DNA of 35,504 bases, from positions 1 through 35,504 of the forward strand of contig CAZQSM010000017.1 of assembly GCA_964596065.1 (NCBI GenBank), given 5' to 3'. The notes beneath the pieces are model-generated. The model saw only the letters and a list, made by a program, of their open reading frames with translations, made no database searches and was not told where the DNA came from. Source of the stretch: SZUA-254 sp964596065. Its GTDB lineage: Bacteria > Bacteroidota > Ignavibacteria > UBA10030 > SZUA-254. Made by a program: the position numbers and the translations under genes. This document shows positions 24,367-32,962 of this stretch, piece by piece (the first letter of the stretch is position 1; each line of letters begins with the position of its first letter).

Positions 24367-27199
24367 CTTCCCTGATCCTGCGGAGGATGTTGTCGGGGAC
24401 GTACGGTTTCTGCATGAAATCCTTCGCGCCCGCCTTCAGGAGGTCCATCTTCAGGTTGGGATCGAAATAACCGCTGGCCAGGATCACCTTGACCTCCGGT
24501 TCCATCTCCTTCATTTGCTGGAACATCTCCCACCCGCCGAGCCTGGGGAGCCCCATGTCGGAGAGGATCAGGGCGATGTCACCGCGGTGACGCCGGAACA
24601 TCTCGAGCCCCTCCTCCCCGTCCTGCGCGGTGAGCACGGTGTACCCGCTGCCGGTCAGGAAGGTCTTGAGCAGGTCCCGCAGCATCTCCTCGTCCTCCAC
24701 GACCAGGATCGTTTCGCTCCCGGGCGGGAGCTCGACGGTCGTGTCCGCCACGCGGACCACCGGCGGGTAGAGGGCGTCGCTGATCGGGAAATAGAGATGG
24801 AAGGAGGTCCCCTCGCCCTCGCGGCTCTCGACATCGACGTACCCCTGGTGGCTGTTCACCACGCCGTACACCACCGACAGGCCCAGCCCGGTCCCCTGGC
24901 CGAGCTCCTTGGTGGTGAAGAACGGTTCGAAGATCCGCAGCCGCGTCTCCTCGTTCATCCCCGACCCGTTGTCGCGGACCGTGATGGCGACATACCGGTC
25001 GAGGAGGGCGTTCCCGAATTTCTTCCGGAGCGTCGCGCCGTCGACGCTGGCCGTGAGCAGCGTCAGCGTCGGGTTGTCCGACCGCCGGCGGGGATCGAGG
25101 AGCGCGTCCCTGGCGTTGACCGACAGGTTGAGCAGCGCCTGGTGGAGCTGGCCCTGGTCGGCCGTGATCGACGGGAGCTGCTGGTCGAGTTCGGTGGCGA
25201 TCGTGATGGTGCGGGGGAAGGTCTCCCGGAGCATCCGGCTGAGCTCGACCACGATGGCGTTGGCGTCGAGGTCGTGGAACGACGGGTCGGCGCGCCGCGC
25301 GAAGGTCAGCAGCTGTCGCACCAGGCCGCTCCCCCGCTCGATGGCCCGCTTGATGGTTTCGATGCTCTTGGCGAACCGCGCGGGGTCGGACGGGCCGGCC
25401 TCGAGCAGCTGCGTGAATCCGAGGATGATCCCGAGGAGGTTGTTGAAATCGTGGGCGATCCCCCCGGCGAGCGTACCGATCCCCTCCATTTTTTGCGCCT
25501 GCCTGAACTGCTCCTCCAGGCGCCTCCGGTCGGTGATATCGCGCAGAAAGCCGCGGTGGGTGACGGTCCCGCTGATCGGATCGGTTTCCGCGGAGGCGGT
25601 CGCGAGGACGATCCGGGTGTCTCCGGCGGCCCGCCTGAGCTCGAACTCGAATTCCCGGATCGACCCGTCCTGGTCGAGCCGGCGGTGGTACTCCCGCAGC
25701 TGCGCGGGATCGCCGAAGAAGGCGTCGATCGACGGCACCGAGAGGAGGTCGGTCAGCGACTGCGAGCCGAACAGCTCCAGGGCCGCGCGGTTGACGTCGA
25801 GGATTTTCCCCCCGGTCGAGCTCACGAAGATGGCGTCCTGCGAGCCCTCGAAGATCGTGCGGTATCTCGCCTCCGAATCCTTGATCCGGATCTCGTCGAG
25901 CCGGCGGCGCGTGATGTCCCGCTGCGTGCCCCAGAGTTCGGAGAGGGCGCCGCGCTCCACGATCCCGATCAGGTTGAGGAGAAAATATTTTTCCGATCCG
26001 TCACCCGCCGTCCTGTGGACCTCCGACTCCTTGAGGGTGTAACCCGACGAGATGAAGTTCCGGACGACGGCGCGGTTCTCCGCCATCGATGGAAGCATCA
26101 GGTGCTCGATTTTCCGGCCGCAGACTTCCGAACCGCGGCCCGAACCGACCATCGCCGCCATCACGTCGTTGCATTCGACGAAGTAACCGTTCGCGAAGAA
26201 CTGCCGTTCCTGTTCCGCAGGCGGGAGTGCGACCGGGATCGGCTCCCGGAACCTGACCCGCCAGATACCCTCGAAACTCTGTCCCACGAAGCGCTGGTAG
26301 CGTTCGTTGCTGAGTCGGAGCTCGCGCTCGGACCGTTTCCGCTCGATCACCCTCGCGATCTGCGACGACATGAACTCCAGGATCCGCTGCTCCCGTTCGC
26401 CGTAGGCCGACTCGTCGCTGTAGTGCTGGACGACCATCGCCCCGATCGGCTGTTTGTCGACGACGAGGGGCACGCCGAGCCAGATGGCGGACGGGGCCCC
26501 GACCAGTTCGGCCTCGCCGGTCCTGGCGAGCTCTTCCTGGTTCTCGAGCGAACAGAGGAGCGATTTCCCGGTCCTGATGACGTACTCCGTCAGGCCCCGC
26601 CCCGGCTTCTGGGGCGGCGAGGGTTCGTCCACTTCGTCCACGAAATAGGGGAAGCTCAGGAGGTCCCCGGCCGCGTCGTAGATCGCGATGTAAAAATTGC
26701 TCGCGGGCATCACCGTGCCGATGATGCGGTGGAGCGACATGTACAGTTCGTCGAGGGTGGAGGCGTGGTCCGAGGCGTCGGCGATCTGGTAGACCGCCTC
26801 GCGGAGGCTGTCGCCCGTTTCGCCGGGCGTCACCGTCGCGAAGGAATAGAGATAGGAGAGGCGTCCCGACTCCCGCTCCCGGAACCGGCGCACCGTCAGC
26901 GCGCAGGGGACCCGTGCCCCGTCCCTGCCGGTGAGCGAGGTTTCGACGCGCCACGTTTCGTCCGCGGAACTTTTCCGCATCCCCTCCGTGACCCGTTCAT
27001 ATTCGCCGGGCGGGAAGAGCGACCCGATCCGCGAACCGATGAGGGTGTCGGCCGGCCGCCCGCAGAACTGAGCGAGATCGTCCGTGGCAAACCGGACAAT
27101 CCCCTCCCCGTCCGTCGCGCACGAGTACCCGCCGATGCCCCTGAGGGCGCGGAAGAACGAGGCATCGGCGGGCGCCATGTCGTGTCGCTGTGTCGCCAT
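24350..27199 (-). CDS. Cytoplasmic PAS/GAF hybrid sensor histidine kinase with C-terminal receiver
   Basis: 949 residues; the ATG at 27199 has GGAG five bases upstream and is preferred to the ATG at 27241. Domains: PAS about 10-125, GAF about 141-286, PAS about 296-430, PAS about 440-560 (FRTIFEGSQDAIFVSS-like), HisKA with phospho-acceptor H583 in GGIAHDFNNLLG, HATPase_c with N box (N695 in NLSVNARDAL), DNGSGM and TGLGLSVVYG, and a receiver about 830-945 with D881 in LILSDMGLPR and K931. There is no membrane span, so it senses a cytoplasmic signal. The HDFNNLL pattern is typical of this receiver-ended class. No DNA-binding partner is adjacent; the small receiver gene at 32.5 kb is too far to assign. 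It has its own promoter candidate. Confidence 0.93.
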   Translation of the reverse strand: MATQRHDMAPADASFFRALRGIGGYSCATDGEGIVRFATDDLAQFCGRPADTLIGSRIGSLFPPGEYERVTEGMRKSSADETWRVETSLTGRDGARVPCALTVRRFRERESGRLSYLYSFATVTPGETGDSLREAVYQIADASDHASTLDELYMSLHRIIGTVMPASNFYIAIYDAAGDLLSFPYFVDEVDEPSPPQKPGRGLTEYVIRTGKSLLCSLENQEELARTGEAELVGAPSAIWLGVPLVVDKQPIGAMVVQHYSDESAYGEREQRILEFMSSQIARVIERKRSERELRLSNERYQRFVGQSFEGIWRVRFREPIPVALPPAEQERQFFANGYFVECNDVMAAMVGSGRGSEVCGRKIEHLMLPSMAENRAVVRNFISSGYTLKESEVHRTAGDGSEKYFLLNLIGIVERGALSELWGTQRDITRRRLDEIRIKDSEARYRTIFEGSQDAIFVSSTGGKILDVNRAALELFGSQSLTDLLSVPSIDAFFGDPAQLREYHRRLDQDGSIREFEFELRRAAGDTRIVLATASAETDPISGTVTHRGFLRDITDRRRLEEQFRQAQKMEGIGTLAGGIAHDFNNLLGIILGFTQLLEAGPSDPARFAKSIETIKRAIERGSGLVRQLLTFARRADPSFHDLDANAIVVELSRMLRETFPRTITIATELDQQLPSITADQGQLHQALLNLSVNARDALLDPRRRSDNPTLTLLTASVDGATLRKKFGNALLDRYVAITVRDNGSGMNEETRLRIFEPFFTTKELGQGTGLGLSVVYGVVNSHQGYVDVESREGEGTSFHLYFPISDALYPPVVRVADTTVELPPGSETILVVEDEEMLRDLLKTFLTGSGYTVLTAQDGEEGLEMFRRHRGDIALILSDMGLPRLGGWEMFQQMKEMEPEVKVILASGYFDPNLKMDLLKAGAKDFMQKPYVPDNILRRIREVIDGG

Positions 27200-27272
27200 T
27201 GATCTCCGTCGCTCCCCTCCCGGCCGGCCCGGGCCGGTCACCGCGGAAGGGGCGCTGTAAAAATTCGACCGG

Positions 27273-27300
27273 AATGTAAGAAAGTTTTACGAGTGGTCAA
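27273..27300 (-). promoter_or_regulatory. Promoter candidate of the hybrid kinase gene
   Basis: Minus-strand TTGACC (27300-27295), 16 bp, TACATT (27278-27273), 74 bp before the ATG. The leader contains the perfect palindrome CCGGCCCGGGCCGG (27224-27237), which would fold just upstream of the ribosome binding site. Confidence 0.5.
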
Positions 27301-27317
27301 ACGGGGGGACCGGGCCC

Positions 27318-27977
27318 TCACATCTCGTGGGCGAGCGTGAAGAACTCCTCCTTTTCGCGGGTATGGATCCTGATGACCCCCGCCCGGACCAGGCTGACGA
27401 GGATCCTGGACGCCCTCCGGTCGCTGATGTTCACGAGGCGGCCGAACTCGCGCAGGGTGATCCGTTCGTGCCGCTCCAGGTACTCGAAGAGCCGTTTTTC
27501 GTTGTGGCCGATCGAGACTCTCAGCGGCGGTTCGTCGGGATTTTCGTCCCTCAGGATCCTGACCACTTCCCTGCTGGCCATCACCGTGTTGGCGTTGACC
27601 CGGATATAGACCCTCGTGCTCTCCCCGTTGACGCTCTCACGGTCGCCCACGTAATAATGGGGCTTCGTCCGGCTTTCGGCCACCACGCACACGATCACGT
27701 CGAGTCCGTCGAACGGCACGATGTCGATCGACGTCCGGACCGGGGGGTCGCAGAATTCCGTGCCGGCGATGCCGATCATTTCGACCTCGGATTTCTCGCT
27801 TTCGACGCCCACCACCGAGCCGTCGTCGTCGACCCCGAACAGAATGGTGCCGCCCCTCGTGTTCGCGAAGGAGATGAGCGTGCGGGCGATCTTCTCGGGC
27901 GAGGAGATGCGCCGCTTGAATTCGACGGTGAATCCCTCACCCCGGGCGATGATATCGTTGACGTCGCGGTAGTTCAC
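27318..27977 (-). CDS. AlbA_2 (Schlafen-type) domain protein with C-terminal winged helix
   Basis: 219 residues, GTG start overlapping the ruvX stop by 4 bp (GTGA). Residues about 8-130 are an AlbA_2 domain: EGFTVEFKRRISSPEKIART, SFANTRGGTILFGVDDDG, then a beta strand ending in VYIRVNANTVMASRE. The C-terminal 70 residues (NEKRLFEYLERHERITLREF, SDRRASRILVSLVRAGVIRI) are a helix-turn-helix of the winged type. Such proteins are usually annotated as putative transcription regulators, and AlbA_2 can bind nucleic acid or nucleotides. It is the last gene of the rel operon and translationally coupled to ruvX. The role is not established. Confidence 0.85.
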   Translation of the reverse strand: MNYRDVNDIIARGEGFTVEFKRRISSPEKIARTLISFANTRGGTILFGVDDDGSVVGVESEKSEVEMIGIAGTEFCDPPVRTSIDIVPFDGLDVIVCVVAESRTKPHYYVGDRESVNGESTRVYIRVNANTVMASREVVRILRDENPDEPPLRVSIGHNEKRLFEYLERHERITLREFGRLVNISDRRASRILVSLVRAGVIRIHTREKEEFFTLAHEM

Positions 27978-28432
27978 GGGGCGGCGGAGGGTGGCGGTGG
28001 GACGTGATCTTCGGTGCGGTGGTCCAGGTAGTCCTGGAGAATGATGGCGGCCGCCATCCGGTCGATGTCGCCCTTCACCCTCCGTTTTTTCTTCGGAACG
28101 CCCATCGCGAGCTGCGTCGACCGGGCTTCAGCGGAAGTGAACCGCTCGTCCACGGCGATGACGCGGAGACCGCAGGCGCGGCCGAGCCGGGCGATGAACT
28201 CCTCCACCTCCAGCGCCATCTCGCCCCTCCCGCCGCTGAGGGTGAGCGGCATCCCGACGACCACCGTGGCCGCGTCGAACTCGGCGGCGATCCTGCAGAC
28301 GTCAGCGACGAGCGTCCCGGTCCGCCCGAGGACGGTCACCCCACGGGCGATGAGGCCCAGCGGGTCGCTGACGGCGATCCCCACCCGTCTGCGGCCGTAA
28401 TCGACGCCGAGGATTCGCCCGACCGGTTCCAC
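27974..28432 (-). CDS. ruvX: Putative pre-16S rRNA nuclease / Holliday junction resolvase-like RuvX (YqgF)
   Basis: 152 residues. RNase H-like fold with acidic motifs in LGVDYGRRRVGIAVSDP, VVGMPLTLSG, IAVDERFTSAEA and DRMAAAIILQDYL. In E. coli the homologue YqgF processes the 5' end of 16S rRNA; resolvase activity is also claimed for the family. The GTG at 28430-28432 has AAGGAG nine bases upstream, within the end of the HU gene six bases away. The tail HVPPPPSAAP is Pro-rich and probably disordered. Confidence 0.93.
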   Translation of the reverse strand: MEPVGRILGVDYGRRRVGIAVSDPLGLIARGVTVLGRTGTLVADVCRIAAEFDAATVVVGMPLTLSGGRGEMALEVEEFIARLGRACGLRVIAVDERFTSAEARSTQLAMGVPKKKRRVKGDIDRMAAAIILQDYLDHRTEDHVPPPPSAAP

Positions 28433-28438
28433 CGGGGC

Positions 28439-28780
28439 TCACTCCTTCCGTCCGGAGTCGCCCGGGACGGGCTTCGTCAGGAAACTCCGGAGCAGCTTGC
28501 TCGGCTTGAAATGCGTCTTGCGCCGCGACGGGACGAACACGATTTCGCCCGACCTGGGGTTGCGCGCCTTCGGTTTCGACTTCGTCAGCTTCACTTCGAA
28601 GACGCCGAAATCGCGGATCTCGATCCGCAGCTCCGGGTCGGCCGACATCATCGTTTCCCGCAGGACGGCGAAGAGGTGGTCAACCCAGACGGCGCTCACC
28701 TGCCGACCTTCGCCCGTCAGGGCGCAGAGCCGTGTGACGATGTCCCTTTTCGTGTAGGTCGGTTTTCTCGGTCTCGGCAC
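28439..28780 (-). CDS. HU/IHF-family DNA-binding protein
   Basis: 113 residues. The HU fold is visible in TYTKRDIVTRLCALTG, VDHLFAVLRETMM, IEIRDFGVFEVK and the DNA-binding arm AKARNPRSGEIVFVPSRRKT, with the RNP-type motif intact. It is longer than a standard 90-residue HU, with a basic N-terminal extension (PRPRKP) and a 15-residue tail. The start is GTG with GGAGGAGGAGG four bases upstream. The gene begins 15 bp after the rel stop, inside a four-gene operon. Proteins of this type bend DNA in the nucleoid. HU versus IHF subtype cannot be decided. Confidence 0.92.
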   Translation of the reverse strand: MPRPRKPTYTKRDIVTRLCALTGEGRQVSAVWVDHLFAVLRETMMSADPELRIEIRDFGVFEVKLTKSKPKARNPRSGEIVFVPSRRKTHFKPSKLLRSFLTKPVPGDSGRKE

Positions 28781-28795
28781 CCGGCCTCCTCCTCC

Positions 28796-30982
28796 TCACT
28801 CCACCAGGCGTTCCGCGTGGGAGACGCCGCGCACGTTCTTCAGTTTTTCGATGATCCGGTGGAGGTGCTCGGTGTTCCTCACGTTGATCAGGATGCTCCC
28901 GTCGAACATCGAGTCCTTCACGTCGATCTTGACTCCCCGGATGTTCGTGTTCTGGTAGCTGGAGATCAGGTGGGTGATGTCGTTGAGCAGCCCGGTCCTG
29001 TCCTCCCCCGCGATCCGGATCGCGGCCGCGTACTCGGCCCCGTTGACCGGCGGCCAGCCGACCTCGACGACGCGCTGCGGCTCCCGCTCGACCATCCTCG
29101 CGTAGTTCTGGCACTCCTTGAGGTGGATCTTGACGCCCTCCCCCCTCGAGACGAACCCGACGATCTCGTCGCCGGGGATCGGGTTGCAGCACTTGGCGAA
29201 GCTGTGGAGGTAGGCCTCCTGACGCCCGAGCACCGTGATGCCGCCCGTGATGTCCCTGGCGGTGGTCAGGAAGCGGTTGAAGAGTCCCGGGGGCCCCTCG
29301 GGACGCGCCGGGCTCTCCGGGCGGGGATGCTTCTGCTCGATTTCAATCTCGCGGATGACGGTGTCCGCGTCGATCACGCCCTGGTGGAGCCTGTCGTAAA
29401 AATCACCCATGTCGTCGGCGCCGAAGTCCCGCGCGAACCGGATCAGGTCGTCCTCGCCGAGCGAGAGTTTGTGCTTTTTCGCCCGCTTCTCCCAGAGTTC
29501 CCGCCCGGAGCGGATCGCCTTCCGCCGTTCCTCCTTCATCCACCGCCGGATGTGCGACTTGGCGCGGTGCGTGACCGCGAATTTGTCCCAGTCGGGGTTG
29601 GGCTCCTGGTTCTTCGACGTGATGATCTCGACCTGGTCCCCGCTCCGCAGCACGTGGTCGAGCGGGACGATCTTCCCCCCCACCTTCGCGCTCAGGCAGT
29701 GGTTGCCGATGTTCGAATGGACCGCGTACGCGAAATCCACCGGGGTGGAGCCCTGTGGGAGGATTTTCAACTCCCCCCTCGGCGTGAAGATGTAGATCTC
29801 GTCCTGGTACAGGTTGAGCTTGAAGCTCTCCATCAGCTGCTTGTCGGGGGCCTCCTCGTCCGCCCGCTCGAAGATCTCCCGGACCCAGGAGACCCAGTTT
29901 TCAAGCTCCTCGTCGAGCCGCGACAGGTTTTCCTTGTAGCGCCAGTGCGCCGCCACGCCCTTCTCCGCGATTTCGTGCATCGCCCTCGTCCGGATCTGGA
30001 TCTCCACCATCTTCCCGTCCGGTCCCACCAGGGTGGCGTGGATCGACTGGTAGCCGTTCTTCTTCGGCATCGAGATGTAATTCTTGAACCGCTCGGGAAT
30101 CGGCAGGTAGATCGACGAGATGACCCCGTAGACGGTGAAGCAGTCGTTGGGATTGTCGGTGTCGAGGATGATCCGGACGGCGAAGAGGTCGTACACCTCG
30201 TCGAGCGTTTTCTTCCGCTCGACCATCTTGTTGTGGATGCTGTAAAGGTGCTTCGGACGCCCCTCGATCGAAAACCGCGTCCCGTCGGCCTCGAGCCGCT
30301 TTTCGATGGGGACGATGAACTTCCGGATGTAGCTCTCCCGCTCCCGGCGCCGGGACTTCAGGCTCCGCGCGAGGTCCTCGTACTGCTGGGGGTCGAGGTA
30401 CTTGAAGGCGAGGTCCTCGAGCTCCCATTTGATCTTGGCGAGGCCGAACCGGTGCGCGAAGGGGGCGTAGATGTCGAGAGTCTCGCGGGCCAGGCGCACC
30501 CGCTTGTCGGTGGAGAGGTATTCGAGCGTCCGCATGTTGTGGAGCCGGTCGGCGAACTTGAGGAGCATCACCCGGATGTCGTTCACCATCGAGAGGAGCA
30601 TCTTGCGGTAACTCTCGGCCTGCGTGACCTCGTGGCTCCTGAAAATGTCGGTGATCTTGGTCGCGCCGTCGACGATGTCGGCGATGGTGTCGCCGAATTC
30701 CTGCCGGATGTCCTTGATCTCGTAATCGGTGTCTTCCGCCACGTCGTGCAGGAGGGCGCTGACCACCGACACGTCGTCCAGGGGGATCTCCCTGGCGACG
30801 ATGATCGCGACCTCGTAGGGATGGTTGAAGAAGGGGTCGCCGGAAGCCCTGATGTCGTTCCGGTGGGCCTCGAGGCTGAATTCGAACGCGCGGCGGACCA
30901 GGTCTTCATTGACGGTCCGCAGGTTTTTCCTGCAGGCGGCGAGGAGATCGTCGAGTTTCTTCTTATAGATTCCGTTGCGCAT
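28796..30982 (-). CDS. rel: Bifunctional (p)ppGpp synthetase/hydrolase (Rel/SpoT family)
   Basis: 728 residues, full length. HD hydrolase domain at about 25-190: H54 in FFNHP, H79-D80 and E83-D84 in LLHDVAEDT, and DRLHNMRT at 145-152, all intact. Synthetase domain at about 210-350, with RFKNYISMPKKNGYQSIH at 298-315 and VEIQIRTRAMHEIAEKGVAAHW. TGS domain about 395-455, helical and zinc-finger-like part with CCNPIPGDEI, and an ACT domain about 645-728. In this family the motif at 298-301 is usually RxKD in bifunctional enzymes and ExDD in RelA; here it reads RFKN. The overall plan says bifunctional. It leads the rel-HU-ruvX-AlbA operon behind a near-consensus promoter; the ATG follows GGCGGA. 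Confidence 0.96.
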   Translation of the reverse strand: MRNGIYKKKLDDLLAACRKNLRTVNEDLVRRAFEFSLEAHRNDIRASGDPFFNHPYEVAIIVAREIPLDDVSVVSALLHDVAEDTDYEIKDIRQEFGDTIADIVDGATKITDIFRSHEVTQAESYRKMLLSMVNDIRVMLLKFADRLHNMRTLEYLSTDKRVRLARETLDIYAPFAHRFGLAKIKWELEDLAFKYLDPQQYEDLARSLKSRRRERESYIRKFIVPIEKRLEADGTRFSIEGRPKHLYSIHNKMVERKKTLDEVYDLFAVRIILDTDNPNDCFTVYGVISSIYLPIPERFKNYISMPKKNGYQSIHATLVGPDGKMVEIQIRTRAMHEIAEKGVAAHWRYKENLSRLDEELENWVSWVREIFERADEEAPDKQLMESFKLNLYQDEIYIFTPRGELKILPQGSTPVDFAYAVHSNIGNHCLSAKVGGKIVPLDHVLRSGDQVEIITSKNQEPNPDWDKFAVTHRAKSHIRRWMKEERRKAIRSGRELWEKRAKKHKLSLGEDDLIRFARDFGADDMGDFYDRLHQGVIDADTVIREIEIEQKHPRPESPARPEGPPGLFNRFLTTARDITGGITVLGRQEAYLHSFAKCCNPIPGDEIVGFVSRGEGVKIHLKECQNYARMVEREPQRVVEVGWPPVNGAEYAAAIRIAGEDRTGLLNDITHLISSYQNTNIRGVKIDVKDSMFDGSILINVRNTEHLHRIIEKLKNVRGVSHAERLVE

Positions 30983-31029
30983 GGCATCCGCCGGCGAGGG
31001 CCGAAAAACGATGATAAATGCTATAATTG

Positions 31030-31058
31030 AATATAAACGGGGGTGGGGTGAATGTCAA
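31030..31058 (-). promoter_or_regulatory. Strong sigma-70-type promoter of the rel operon
   Basis: Minus-strand TTGACA (31058-31053), 17 bp, TATATT (31035-31030): a perfect -35 and five of six in the -10. It lies 47 bp before the rel ATG. It is the best promoter in the window. Confidence 0.85.
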
Positions 31059-31068
31059 GGAGAGGGGG

Positions 31069-31103
31069 CGCTCCGGCGCGCGGAGCGGGACGCGGCCGCG
31101 TCC
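31069..31103 (-). terminator. Two tandem GC hairpins after der
   Basis: The 16-bp palindrome GGACGCGGCCGCGTCC (31088-31103) is directly followed by CGCTCCG-CGCGC-CGGAGCG (31087-31069) on the minus strand, just after the der stop. No T-run follows, so they may be a non-canonical terminator or a 3' stabiliser. They also insulate der from the rel promoter 10 bp further on. Confidence 0.4.
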
Positions 31104-31106
31104 GGG

Positions 31107-32423
31107 TCAGCGGTTTTTCTTCCGGAAGACCAGGGAGATCGGGACACCTTCGAACCCGAAATGGGCTCGCAGCTGGTTTTCCAGGAAGCGCTTGTACTCG
31201 GTCTTGATCTTGAGGGGTTCGTTGGTGAAGAAGGCGAAGAGGGGGGATCCCGTCCGCGTCTGGGTGACGTAGTTGATCCTGATTTCGCGCCCCGACGACG
31301 ACGAGGGCGGACGGCGCTCGATCTCCGGGAGCATGACGCTGTTCAGCTTGTTGGTCGCGATGCGCCGCGTGAACTGCGCATGCACCTTCCGCGCGAGCGT
31401 CACCGCCCTGAAGATCCGCTGCTTCCTCAGGGCCGAAATGAAGATCACCGGGATGTAATCGTACTTCCGGAGCATCGTCCCGATCGCCTTCTCGTACGAG
31501 AGCGCGGTGGCGGCGTCCTTCTCGACCGTGTCCCATTTGTTCACCGCGATGATGACCCCGCGGCGGCGGTCGCAGATTTCCTCGACGATGTGGAGGTCCT
31601 GCTTGTCCATCCCGGCGGAGGCGTCGACGAGCTGGATCGCCACGTTGCACCGCTCGAGGGCCTTGAACGTCCTCATCGCGCTGTAGAATTCCACGCTCTC
31701 CCTGATCCTGGCCTTCCGCCGGAGACCGGCGGTGTCGATCAGCAGGAACTCCTCCCCCTCGTGCCGCAGCAGCGTGTCGATCGCGTCCCGCGTCGTCCCC
31801 GGGACGTCGGTCACGATGGTCCGTTCCCTGCCGACGAGGGCGTTGACGAGCGTGGACTTGCCGACGTTCGGCTTGCCGACGATCGCGAGCTTCAGCATCC
31901 CCCCGTCCTCCGCGGCGGCCGGACCCTCGGCGCCGATGGCGGACACAAGGTCGTCCAGGAAATCGCCGATCCGGCGCCCCCCGAGCGCCGACAGCGGGAC
32001 GGGATCGCCGAGGCCGAGCGCGAAGAACTGGCCGGCATCGCTCTCGCGCGACGGCCCGTCGATCTTGTTGGCGACGAGGAATATTTTCTTGGGCGACCCC
32101 CGCAGCATGCCCGCGATGTCGCGGTCGAGGACCGTGACGCCGGCGATGGCGTCCGTGACGAAGATGATCGCGTCGGCCTCCTCCATCGCGATTTCGGCCT
32201 GTTCCCGGATCGCCTTCTCGAAGACGTCGGCGGATTTGGGGACGTAGCCGCCGGTGTCGATGAGCGTGAACGACCGGCCGGCCCACTCGGCGGTGCCGTA
32301 TTTGCGGTCGCGCGTCACGCCCGGTTCGTCGTGGACGATGGCGTCCCGCAATCCGACGATGCGGTTGAAGAGCGTGGATTTCCCCACGTTGGGACGGCCG
32401 ACGATGGCGACGATTCCGGCCAT
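31107..32423 (-). CDS. der: Ribosome-associated GTPase Der (EngA)
   Basis: 438 residues with two tandem GTPase domains, unique to this family, and a C-terminal KH-like domain. First domain: P-loop GRPNVGKST (9-17), DTGG switch, NKID. Second: GKPNVGKST (about 184-192), DTAGLRRKARI, NKWD. The KH domain ends in PISLVFRKKNR. It acts in 50S subunit assembly. Upstream GGGGAGG lies about 11 bases before the ATG. It follows the receiver gene by 69 bp on the same strand and is followed by tandem hairpins. Confidence 0.96.
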   Translation of the reverse strand: MAGIVAIVGRPNVGKSTLFNRIVGLRDAIVHDEPGVTRDRKYGTAEWAGRSFTLIDTGGYVPKSADVFEKAIREQAEIAMEEADAIIFVTDAIAGVTVLDRDIAGMLRGSPKKIFLVANKIDGPSRESDAGQFFALGLGDPVPLSALGGRRIGDFLDDLVSAIGAEGPAAAEDGGMLKLAIVGKPNVGKSTLVNALVGRERTIVTDVPGTTRDAIDTLLRHEGEEFLLIDTAGLRRKARIRESVEFYSAMRTFKALERCNVAIQLVDASAGMDKQDLHIVEEICDRRRGVIIAVNKWDTVEKDAATALSYEKAIGTMLRKYDYIPVIFISALRKQRIFRAVTLARKVHAQFTRRIATNKLNSVMLPEIERRPPSSSSGREIRINYVTQTRTGSPLFAFFTNEPLKIKTEYKRFLENQLRAHFGFEGVPISLVFRKKNR

Positions 32424-32492
32424 CAGGAACCGCCCTCCCCGGACCGCGACCGGCCGGAGGCGGCAACGCCCCGGAGCCCCGGCACGTATCGA

Positions 32493-32915
32493 TTACGTCG
32501 TCGCATACTTCAACACTTCGCTGATGTCTTCCGAAAATTTGTCGAACCCCCTCGACTTGCTGATATAGGCCTTCGCCCCGAGGTCGAGCGCGAAGCGCAC
32601 GTCCTCCTCCCGGTCGGAGGTGCTGACGATGACCACCGGTATCCCGCGGAGCGACGGGTCCCGCAGGATGATCCCGAGGACCTCCCTCCCGTCCCGCCGG
32701 GGGAGATTGAGGTCGAGGAGGATCAGGTCGGGGCGGGGACACCGCGACGCGTCGTCGTACGGCTGCTTGCGGGTGAGGTACTTGAGCGCTTCCTCCCCGT
32801 CCCTCACCACCGCGCACGAGACGGGGACGCGGTTCCTCCGCAGCGCGTGCTCGGTGAGCCGCTGGTGCCCGAGGTTGTCTTCGACGATCAAGATATTGAA
32901 ACGGCGGGTTTCCAC
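32493..32915 (-). CDS. Single-domain response regulator (Rcp1-like receiver)
   Basis: 140 residues from the chosen GTG. Receiver domain only: acidic pair in ILIVEDNLGHQRL, phospho-acceptor in DLILLDLNLPRRDGREVL, switch in VVIVSTSDREED and K in AKAYISKS. No output domain, so it would pass phosphate or act by protein contact. The YDDASRCPRPDLILLDLNLP spacing fits the Rcp1 group, often paired with phytochrome-like or PAS kinases. The open frame extends into tRNA-Pro, which rules out the ATG-like starts upstream; GTG codons at 32930 and 32933 are alternatives. The start lies 48 bp from the tRNA, so co-transcription with it is likely. Its kinase is not identified; the hybrid kinase at 24-27 kb is one possibility. 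Confidence 0.88.
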   Translation of the reverse strand: METRRFNILIVEDNLGHQRLTEHALRRNRVPVSCAVVRDGEEALKYLTRKQPYDDASRCPRPDLILLDLNLPRRDGREVLGIILRDPSLRGIPVVIVSTSDREEDVRFALDLGAKAYISKSRGFDKFSEDISEVLKYATT

Positions 32916-32962
32916 GTGATGGGCCTGCACCACCCAGGGGGATTGAAAACCTACATAAAGTG

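Noticed and set aside
24329..27202. 957-codon plus-strand ORF opposite the hybrid kinase
   Set aside because: Antisense shadow of a gene with complete kinase motifs.
28004..31030. 1008-codon plus-strand ORF opposite rel, HU and ruvX
   Set aside because: It mirrors three certain genes; its His/Asp/Arg-rich composition is typical of antisense frames in GC-rich DNA.
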